A DNA stretch of 5,263 bases from Acidianus hospitalis (GTDB lineage Archaea > Thermoproteota > Thermoprotei_A > Sulfolobales > Sulfolobaceae). Both the position numbers and the translations under genes were made by a program. Below, piece after piece: positions 1-4,203 of the stretch. The notes under the pieces were generated by a model. That model did no database searches. It saw nothing but the letters and a program-made list of their open reading frames with translations, and was not told where the DNA came from. The first letter of the stretch is position 1. Every line of letters begins with the position of its first letter. The stretch covers positions 1 to 5,263 of the forward strand of contig QEFD01000118.1 in assembly GCA_003086435.1 (NCBI GenBank). Reading direction: 5' to 3'.

Positions 1-212
1 TGGTTGAATTAGAATCAACAATTAGATCTTTGGCTGCAGAATTAAGAAGAACTCAAAGGCTAATAAATGCAATAGATACTTCTATACTTCCCTTTTATAG
101 AGGTTCAGTTAAGTACATAAAATCAGTTTTAGATGATAAAGCTAGGGAGGAATTCGTAAGGCTTAAAATTACTAGGAGAATACTTGAGAGGAGGAGACAA
201 AGTGGAGAGTGA
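1..212 (+). CDS. atpD: A-type ATP synthase subunit D, C-terminal part (5' end outside window)
   Basis: Subunit D is the long helical hairpin of the central stalk (rotor) that links the catalytic A3B3 head to the membrane ring and turns inside it during ATP synthesis. Only the last 69 residues are visible; the first complete codon is at 3 and the frame is open to the window edge. The fragment is a charged helix with the family pattern [12 protein letters not shown], then [12 protein letters not shown], then [11 protein letters not shown], which lines up with the conserved C-terminal helix of archaeal and V-type D subunits (in Methanosarcina: TKRRVNALE, then KYIR, then FRLKRVKAR). The stop TGA at 210-212 lies inside the next gene, an 11-base overlap, so the two are probably translationally coupled. 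The proteolipid gene downstream supports the operon assignment. Identification is firm; in older Sulfolobus nomenclature chain letters differ, so the symbol may vary. Confidence 0.93.
   Translation, partial: VELESTIRSLAAELRRTQRLINAIDTSILPFYRGSVKYIKSVLDDKAREEFVRLKITRRILERRRQSGE
117..134 (+). repeat. 18-base direct repeat, copy 1 (inside subunit D)
   Basis: The sequence ATAAAATCAGTTTTAGAT is identical to positions 235-252. The two copies start 118 bases apart. Here it is read as IKSVLD in the C-terminal helix of subunit D (visible-fragment residues 39-44), in the same codon frame as the second copy. Confidence 0.9.
188..194 (+). promoter_or_regulatory. Ribosome binding site deciding the GTG start of the small ATPase chain
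   Basis: The purine run GAGGAGG lies inside the end of the subunit D gene and ends 7 bases before GTG at 202. It matches the GAGG core of the crenarchaeal anti-Shine-Dalgarno complement. An in-frame TTG at 184 lies upstream of this run, so it cannot be served by it. The site therefore favours GTG 202 as the start. Confidence 0.6.
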
Positions 213-369
213 AGTTGAGAAATATTTGAATAATATAAAATCAGTTTTAGATCAAAAGAAGAAAGAAAGCTTTCTTCAGTTGCAAAAGAAATTTGATGAG
301 CTAATACAAAACAAGGAAAAACAGCTAGAGGAAGTCAAGAGAAAGGCTTTAAAGGAAGTATCAAAGTAA
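202..369 (+). CDS. atpE: Small charged helical chain of the Sulfolobus-type ATP synthase (epsilon chain)
   Basis: This gene encodes a 55-residue, highly charged, almost wholly helical protein (many Lys and Glu, no Cys or Pro). It sits between subunit D and the proteolipid, the slot held in Sulfolobus by the roughly 7-kDa 'epsilon chain' of the membrane ATPase. Leu, Val, Ile and Phe recur at about 3-4 residue spacing through residues 9-50, as expected of a coiled coil. I choose GTG 202 because a GAGGAGG site ends 7 bases before it; TTG 184 would add MRGGDK without a binding site. Its exact role is not clear. The small size and coiled-coil character suggest a stalk or accessory chain, perhaps analogous to the G/H peripheral stalk chains of other A/V-ATPases, but that is inference. 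Residues 12-17 (IKSVLD) are identical in protein and DNA to a segment of subunit D. The gene is easily missed or given a wrong start because it is short and overlapping. Confidence 0.8.
   Translation: MESEVEKYLNNIKSVLDQKKKESFLQLQKKFDELIQNKEKQLEEVKRKALKEVSK
235..252 (+). repeat. 18-base direct repeat, copy 2 (inside the small ATPase chain)
   Basis: This is the second exact copy of ATAAAATCAGTTTTAGAT. It is read as IKSVLD, residues 12-17 of the 55-residue chain. The protein likeness continues past the DNA identity ([12 protein letters not shown]; small chain: [11 protein letters not shown]), although the DNA itself diverges at once. Confidence 0.9.
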
Positions 370-374
370 TTAGT

Positions 375-380
375 GGTGAT
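375..380 (+). promoter_or_regulatory. Ribosome binding site of the proteolipid gene
   Basis: GGTGAT is a perfect match to the complement of the crenarchaeal 16S rRNA 3' end, with 5 bases between it and ATG 386. It supports ATG 386 over the in-frame ATG at 395, and shows that this gene is read with a leader inside a polycistronic message. Confidence 0.65.
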
Positions 381-385
381 AAATT

Positions 386-700
386 ATGAAGAGAATGAAG
401 TCTGCAATTCTATTACTTTCTCTATTTTTAGGGATGATAACTGCAATCCCAGTAGGTGCACAAGTAGGTTATAGTAGTCCTCAAGGATTTGAAGGAGTAA
501 ACATCGGGGCTGGATTAGCTATAGGCTTAGCAGCAATTGGTGCAGGTGTTGCAGTAGGTATGGCAGCAGCTGCAGGTATCGGTGTTCTAACAGAAAGAAG
601 GGACATGTTCGGTACTGTGCTAATATTCGTTGCAATCGGTGAAGGAATAGTAGTATACGGGTTAGTGTTTGCAGTGTTAATGTTGTTTGCACACGTGTAA
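386..700 (+). CDS. atpK: A-type ATP synthase proteolipid (c/K subunit) with N-terminal signal-like segment
   Basis: This 104-residue protein forms the rotor ring in the membrane that carries ions through the A-type ATP synthase. Three hydrophobic stretches are visible. Residues 6-22 look like a signal peptide, with two Lys and an Arg before it and a plausible cleavage site VGA|Q at 23-26. Residues 38-67 form the Gly/Ala-rich first hairpin helix, and 74-103 the second helix. The polar loop TERRDMF (69-75) joins the hairpin, and Glu86 in FVAIGEG is the expected ion-binding carboxylate. The helices show no Gln or Thr of the kind that surrounds the carboxylate in sodium-binding V-type rings, so proton coupling is more likely (inference). 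The gene follows the small chain by 16 bases with a strong GGTGAT site, and appears to be last in the operon, since a T-rich tract and a new promoter follow. It is also annotated as atpP in some Sulfolobus records. Confidence 0.95.
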   Translation: MKRMKSAILLLSLFLGMITAIPVGAQVGYSSPQGFEGVNIGAGLAIGLAAIGAGVAVGMAAAAGIGVLTERRDMFGTVLIFVAIGEGIVVYGLVFAVLMLFAHV

Positions 701-705
701 AAACC

Positions 706-719
706 ATATAAATTTTTTA
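706..719 (+). promoter_or_regulatory. TATA box of a probably leaderless proS promoter
   Basis: The AT-rich element ATATAAATTTTTTA lies only 5 bases after the proteolipid stop codon. Its T-run is centred about 27 bases before ATG 743, the usual archaeal TATA-to-start distance, so transcription should begin at or within a few bases of the ATG. No Shine-Dalgarno-like sequence precedes that ATG, which fits a leaderless message. The start site itself is inferred. Confidence 0.55.
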
Positions 720-727
720 GGCCATTC

Positions 728-741
728 TATTTTCTTTTCTC
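728..741 (+). terminator. T-rich terminator tract of the ATP synthase operon
   Basis: The pyrimidine tract TATTTTCTTTTCTC lies 27 bases after the proteolipid stop. Archaeal RNA polymerase terminates at such T-rich stretches without a hairpin. It overlaps the expected start region of proS, so termination and initiation share the same 42-base gap. The T-run at 713-718 could also contribute. Confidence 0.4.
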
Positions 742-742
742 A

Positions 743-2188
743 ATGCAAATTCCTAGAGAAAAATGGAAGAATAATTTCAGCGAATGGTTTGATAATGTAA
801 TTTTTCAAGCTGAAATATATGATTATGGAAGGTACCCTATAAAAGGAATGGGCGTATGGATGCCTTATGGTTTTAAGATAAGACAGAACGTTATTAATAT
901 CATTAGGAAGTTTTTAGATGAGACTGGACACGAGGAAGTTCTATTTCCATTATTAATTCCAGAATATTTACTCAGAAAAGAAAGTGAGCATATTAAAGGT
1001 TTTGAAGGTGAAGTTTACTGGGTCACTAAAGGCGGAGAAGAAGATTTAGATATTAGGCTAGCATTGAGACCAACTTCAGAGGTTGCAATAACTTATATGG
1101 AATCATTGTGGATAAAAAGCTATAAAGAATTACCAAAGAAATATTATCAGATAGTAAGCATTTTTAGATATGAAACTAAGGCAACGAGGCCAATGATAAG
1201 GCTAAGGGAAGTTACGACTTTTAAAGAAGCTCATACATTGCATGTTAGCTACGAAGACGCAGAAAGGCAAGTTAAAGAGGCAATAGAAATTTATAAGAAA
1301 ATATTCGATACACTTGGGATACCTTATATCCTTTCAGAAAGACCGGAGTGGGATAGATTTGCTGGAGCAGAACACACTTACGCTTTTGATACGTTAATGC
1401 CAGACGGTAGAGCATTACAAATAGGTACTGTTCATCATTTAGGACAACACTTTACTAAAGCTTTAGATTATAAAATACAAAAAGCTGACGGTTCTCTAGA
1501 TTATCCTTATCAGACAAGTTATGGAATTTCAGATAGAGTAATAGCAGTATCTATAGCAGTAAACGGCGATGATCATGGACCAATACTTAATCCAATAATA
1601 GCTCCAATTAAGGTTGTTATAATTCCAATACCTGCAAAGACAGAGGAAGATAATAAAAGAGTAGAGAATTATTGTAAAGAAATTCAAGAAAAACTCTCTT
1701 CAGCAGGAATTTCTGCGGTTGTCGATTCAGATAAAGAGAAGACTCCTGGAGAAAAGTTCTATTACTGGGAAATGAAGGGTGTTCCTTTAAGGATAGAGAT
1801 TGGATTAAGAGAAGTAAATAATGAGACAATTACCATAAAGAGGAGAGATACTTTAGAGTCTAAAATTGTAAAGAAGGACGAGTTAATAAAAACTGTTAAC
1901 GATCTTCTTTCTTCTCTGTCAGAAGATCTGAAAAAGAAAGCCTGGGATTTCTTTAATTCCAGAATTTTCTATACTAATGATGTCAACGAGGCTAAAAAAA
2001 TACTTGAAAACAGGGGAGGGATAATAGAAGTTCCCTGGTGTGGCGATAATTCGTGTGGGTTAAAGATAGAGGAAGAGCTTAATGCTAGAGTATTAGGATA
2101 TCCTATAGATGCTAAAAAGACTAGTGATCCTTGTGTTATATGTAAAAAACCTTCAACTAATGTTTTAAGAGTAGCAAAAACTTATTAG
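743..2188 (+). CDS. proS: Prolyl-tRNA synthetase (archaeal/eukaryotic type, with C-terminal zinc domain)
   Basis: This cytoplasmic class II enzyme attaches proline to tRNA(Pro) using ATP; the 481-residue length is usual for the archaeal form. The catalytic core is complete. Motif 1 lies around residues 42-72 ([12 protein letters not shown], then FPLLIP). The proline-binding loop RPTSE is at 109-113. Motif 2 is at 141-165 (FRYE, then RPMIRLRE, then FKEAHT). Motif 3 is at 260-290 (YGISDRVIA, then [10 protein letters not shown]). The anticodon-binding domain follows at about 289-395 (KVVIIPI, then [12 protein letters not shown], then RIEIGLRE). The C-terminal domain carries four likely zinc ligands, Cys433, Cys438, Cys464 and Cys467, and the chain ends in the conserved Tyr481 (AKTY), which in the Thermus enzyme folds back toward the active site. 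There is no bacterial-type editing insertion between motifs 2 and 3. The ATG at 743 has a TATA box at the right distance and no ribosome binding site, so it is probably read from a leaderless message. S26e follows after 32 bases. Confidence 0.97.
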   Translation: MQIPREKWKNNFSEWFDNVIFQAEIYDYGRYPIKGMGVWMPYGFKIRQNVINIIRKFLDETGHEEVLFPLLIPEYLLRKESEHIKGFEGEVYWVTKGGEEDLDIRLALRPTSEVAITYMESLWIKSYKELPKKYYQIVSIFRYETKATRPMIRLREVTTFKEAHTLHVSYEDAERQVKEAIEIYKKIFDTLGIPYILSERPEWDRFAGAEHTYAFDTLMPDGRALQIGTVHHLGQHFTKALDYKIQKADGSLDYPYQTSYGISDRVIAVSIAVNGDDHGPILNPIIAPIKVVIIPIPAKTEEDNKRVENYCKEIQEKLSSAGISAVVDSDKEKTPGEKFYYWEMKGVPLRIEIGLREVNNETITIKRRDTLESKIVKKDELIKTVNDLLSSLSEDLKKKAWDFFNSRIFYTNDVNEAKKILENRGGIIEVPWCGDNSCGLKIEEELNARVLGYPIDAKKTSDPCVICKKPSTNVLRVAKTY

Positions 2189-2197
2189 ATATTAGAT
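2184..2197 (+). repeat. 7-base tandem duplication across the proS stop codon
   Basis: ATTAGAT occurs twice in a row (2184-2190 and 2191-2197); the first copy holds the proS stop TAG (2186-2188). It is probably a simple slippage product in AT-rich DNA. I see no function. Confidence 0.6.
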
Positions 2198-2211
2198 AGC
2201 CATTTTAATTG

Positions 2212-2215
2212 GGTG
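2212..2215 (+). promoter_or_regulatory. Short ribosome binding site deciding the rps26e start
   Basis: GGTG ends 5 bases before TTG 2221, the same spacing and motif as for the proteolipid gene. An in-frame TTG at 2209 overlaps the G-run itself and would leave no room for pairing, so the site favours TTG 2221. Confidence 0.5.
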
Positions 2216-2220
2216 CTAAT

Positions 2221-2511
2221 TTGCCAAAGAAGAGAGAGAATAGAGGTAGAAGAAAAGGCGATAAAGGCCACGTTGGCTACGTAACATGTGATAACTGCGG
2301 AGCAAGAGTACCAGAGGATAAGGCTATATGTGTTACCAGAATGTATAGCCCAGTTGATGCGGCATTAGCTAGCGAACTGGAGAAAAAAGGTGCAATAATT
2401 CCAAAATATCCGGTAAGGAAGTGCTATTGTATTAACTGTGCAATACACTTTGGAATAGTTAAGATAAGGGCAGAGGAAGAAAGGAAAACAAAGCCTACTA
2501 CTTACTTCTAA
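2221..2511 (+). CDS. rps26e: Small ribosomal subunit protein S26e (eS26), TTG start
   Basis: This is a structural protein of the 30S subunit near the mRNA exit channel and the 16S rRNA 3' end, in archaea of the crenarchaeal lineage and in eukaryotes. The 96-residue product begins PKKRENRGRRKG, a basic N-terminus typical of the family. It continues with the zinc-binding pair C23-x2-C26 (VTCDNCGARVP), the conserved AICVTRMYSPVD segment (36-46), and the second cluster CYCINC (68-73), where Cys70 and Cys73 are the likely remaining ligands. It ends in a charged tail. I place the start at TTG 2221 rather than TTG 2209, because GGTG at 2212-2215 is then well spaced and the protein begins with PKKR as I would expect for this family; the longer form would add MGAN. 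No convincing separate promoter is seen in the 32-base gap, so co-transcription with proS is likely. Confidence 0.95.
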   Translation: MPKKRENRGRRKGDKGHVGYVTCDNCGARVPEDKAICVTRMYSPVDAALASELEKKGAIIPKYPVRKCYCINCAIHFGIVKIRAEEERKTKPTTYF

Positions 2512-2516
2512 TAAAA

Positions 2517-2525
2517 GTTTTTAAC
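2517..2525 (+). promoter_or_regulatory. TATA box of a leaderless pdxS promoter
   Basis: GTTTTTAAC is close to the Sulfolobales TATA consensus. A purine-rich flank (ATAAAAG, 2511-2517) lies upstream and could serve as a BRE. Its centre is 28 bases before ATG 2549, which predicts transcription starting at or next to the ATG. No ribosome binding site precedes the start. It begins only 6 bases after the rps26e stop. Confidence 0.6.
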
Positions 2526-2533
2526 TATATTCA

Positions 2534-2547
2534 CCACTCTCTTTTTT
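2534..2547 (+). terminator. Pyrimidine-rich tract after rps26e, possible terminator
   Basis: CCACTCTCTTTTTT ends in six T residues and lies 23 bases after the rps26e stop, a plausible archaeal T-tract terminator for the proS-rps26e transcript. It abuts the predicted pdxS start, just as the tract before proS does, so it may instead be initiator sequence. The sequence does not tell these apart. Confidence 0.35.
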
Positions 2548-2548
2548 A

Positions 2549-3559
2549 ATGAGACTCTACGAACTTTCGTTTAATGAAATTGAGGAATTCTTCTATAAGC
2601 TGGCTGAAGTAAGAGATATAATAAAAGATTCAGGATTAATGTCATTTTTACCTGAGAAGGAATTACCAGAAATTGCCACTGGTACTGCTAGAGTAAAGCA
2701 TGCTTTCCCAATATTTCAAAAAGGTGGAGTAATAATGGACGTTACTAACGTTGAACAAGCAGGAATTGCAGAAGATGCAGGTGCTACTTCTGTCATGGTT
2801 TTAGACAAACTTCCTTATGACGTCAGAAAATCTGGTGGAGTAGCTAGAATGGCAGATCCGAAAATTATAGAGGAAGTAATGAATTCTATAACAATTCCAG
2901 TAATGGCTAAAGTTAGAATAGGCCATTATTATGAAGCTAAGCTTCTTGAGGCTTTAGGCGTCGATACAATAGATGAAAGCGAAGTATTAACACCAGCTGA
3001 CGAGGAACATCATATTAATAAATGGGAGTTTAAGGTTCCATTTGTAAACGGTGCTAGGAATTTAGGCGAAGCGTTAAGGAGGATAAGCGAAGGGGCTTCA
3101 ATGATAAGAACTAAAGGTGAAGCGGGAACAGGAAATGTTAGTGAAGCTGTAAAGCACATGAAAATAATTAATGCGGAAATTGGTGCGTTAGTTGGAATGA
3201 GTGAGGAAGATAGAGTTAAGAAAGCTAGAGAATATCAGGTTCCTTACCAGTTAGTAGAACTAACTGCAAAAATAAAGAGACTTCCAGTAGTTAATTTTGC
3301 AGCAGGAGGTATTGCTACTCCAGCTGATGCAGCATTAATGATGTGGTTAGGTGGAGATGGAGTATTTGTAGGATCAGGAATATTTAAGAGTCAAGATCCT
3401 GCAGAGAGAGCAAAAGCTATAGTATTGGCAGTAGCTGGTTGGGAATATCCCGAAGTAGTCCTTGAAGCACAAAAGATGATAAGTGAACAAAAATCGATGA
3501 TGGGAATTGATATAAAGTCGTTAAAACCTGAGGAATTACTTCAGGTGAGAGGACAATGA
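2549..3559 (+). CDS. pdxS: Pyridoxal 5'-phosphate synthase, synthase subunit PdxS
   Basis: PdxS condenses ribose 5-phosphate, glyceraldehyde 3-phosphate and ammonia to pyridoxal 5'-phosphate in the DXP-independent vitamin B6 route, as a cytoplasmic (beta/alpha)8 barrel that assembles into 12-mers decorated with PdxT. All key residues are present. By alignment from memory to Bacillus subtilis PdxS (about +40 in numbering), Asp64 (VIMDV) equals Asp24. Lys121 ([10 protein letters not shown]) equals Lys81, which binds the sugar phosphate, and Lys189 ([10 protein letters not shown]) equals Lys149, which takes part in intermediate transfer. The signatures [13 protein letters not shown] (141-153) and [16 protein letters not shown] (249-264) are intact, as is the C-terminal tail. 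At 336 residues it is about 40 longer than bacterial PdxS because of an N-terminal extension, [20 protein letters not shown] and onward, which I recall as shared by Sulfolobales orthologs. ATG 2549 is supported by a TATA box 28 bases upstream. It overlaps pdxT by 4 bases (ATGA). Confidence 0.98.
   Translation: MRLYELSFNEIEEFFYKLAEVRDIIKDSGLMSFLPEKELPEIATGTARVKHAFPIFQKGGVIMDVTNVEQAGIAEDAGATSVMVLDKLPYDVRKSGGVARMADPKIIEEVMNSITIPVMAKVRIGHYYEAKLLEALGVDTIDESEVLTPADEEHHINKWEFKVPFVNGARNLGEALRRISEGASMIRTKGEAGTGNVSEAVKHMKIINAEIGALVGMSEEDRVKKAREYQVPYQLVELTAKIKRLPVVNFAAGGIATPADAALMMWLGGDGVFVGSGIFKSQDPAERAKAIVLAVAGWEYPEVVLEAQKMISEQKSMMGIDIKSLKPEELLQVRGQ
3544..3548 (+). promoter_or_regulatory. Ribosome binding site of pdxT inside the end of pdxS
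   Basis: GGTGA sits within the last codons of pdxS, 7 bases before the pdxT ATG at 3556. Together with the ATGA overlap it indicates coupled translation of the two subunits. Confidence 0.65.
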
Positions 3560-4155
3560 AAATAGGAGTTTTAGCGTACCAAGGTAGTTTCGAGGAGCAC
3601 GCACTCCAGGCTAAGAGAGCATTGGATAAGTTAAAAATAGACGGTGAAATTATTGCAGTTAAGAGGGTTAACGATCTCGATGTTGATGGAATTATTATTC
3701 CTGGAGGAGAAAGTACTACTATAGGTATTGTAGCCCAAAGAATGGGACTTTTAGAGCCATTAAAGGAAAAAATTATGGAAGGATTACCTGTTTTAGGCAC
3801 TTGTGCTGGTGCAATAATGTTAGCCAAAGATGTTAGTGATGCTAAGGTTGGTAAAAAATCTCAGCCATTAATTGGCGTAATGGACATCTCTGTGATAAGA
3901 AATTATTACGGTAGGCAAAGGGAGAGTTTCGAAGCTAATGTAGATTTAAGGAGTATTGGAGGAGGAATAGAGAAAGTAGTATTCATAAGAGCTCCAGCAA
4001 TAGTTAAGGTTTTTGGTAATGCTAAATCTTTATCTCAGTTTAAGGATGTTCATGTTATGGTGCAGGAAAACAACTTATTAGCAACTACCTTCCATCCTGA
4101 GCTATCAGGAACTACAATTGTTCATGAATACTTCATTTCAATGATTAAGAAATAG
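3556..4155 (+). CDS. pdxT: Pyridoxal 5'-phosphate synthase, glutaminase subunit PdxT
   Basis: PdxT hydrolyses glutamine and passes the ammonia through the complex to PdxS. The 199 residues match the usual length of this class I (triad) glutamine amidotransferase. It begins [15 protein letters not shown], the family N-terminus. It has PGGEST at 49-54 (oxyanion/glutamine site), the nucleophile Cys83 in LGTCAGAIM, and the motif [12 protein letters not shown] (115-126), which is diagnostic of PdxT over other amidotransferases. His180 and Glu182 in TTFHPEL complete the triad. The ATG lies in an ATGA overlap with the pdxS stop, preceded by a GGTGA site, so the two subunits should be made in a fixed ratio from one message. 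The T-rich sequence right after the stop TAG (4153-4155) is a plausible end of the transcript. No oddities are seen. Confidence 0.98.
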   Translation: MKIGVLAYQGSFEEHALQAKRALDKLKIDGEIIAVKRVNDLDVDGIIIPGGESTTIGIVAQRMGLLEPLKEKIMEGLPVLGTCAGAIMLAKDVSDAKVGKKSQPLIGVMDISVIRNYYGRQRESFEANVDLRSIGGGIEKVVFIRAPAIVKVFGNAKSLSQFKDVHVMVQENNLLATTFHPELSGTTIVHEYFISMIKK

Positions 4156-4166
4156 TTTTTTATTTT
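4156..4166 (+). terminator. T-rich tract after pdxT, possible terminator
   Basis: TTTTTTATTTT begins on the first base after the pdxT stop codon and has no hairpin, fitting archaeal T-tract termination. The same bases also serve as a candidate TATA box for the next gene. Confidence 0.4.
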
Positions 4167-4167
4167 A
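4156..4167 (+). promoter_or_regulatory. Candidate TATA box for the PIN-ATPase gene
   Basis: TTTTTTATTTTA is centred about 28 bases before GTG 4189, the same geometry as the pdxS and proS promoters. Transcription would then start near 4188, giving either a leaderless GTG 4189 start or a 15-base leader before TTG 4204. The gene could instead be read through from pdxST; the gap is only 48 bases. Confidence 0.4.
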
Positions 4168-4203
4168 CATTTGAAACTATTTTACGTAGTGGGGAACATA
4201 GTA

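Noticed and set aside
519..707. 62-residue Leu/Gln/His-rich frame on the minus strand
   Set aside because: It is the complement of the Gly/Ala-rich proteolipid helices; the repetitive composition follows directly from those codons.
1617..1829. 70-residue frame on the minus strand inside proS
   Set aside because: It is opposite the anticodon-binding domain of an intact proS and has no independent support.
3417..3827. 136-residue open frame on the minus strand across the pdxS/pdxT junction
   Set aside because: It lies wholly opposite two intact, fully conserved genes, spans their overlap, and its translation shows no recognisable motif or ribosome binding site. It is a shadow of biased codon use.
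4176..4190. Possible small operator: ACTA ... TAGT inverted repeat with a central TACGTA near the PIN-ATPase start
   Set aside because: The arms are only 4 bases with a 7-base spacer, expected often by chance in AT-rich DNA.
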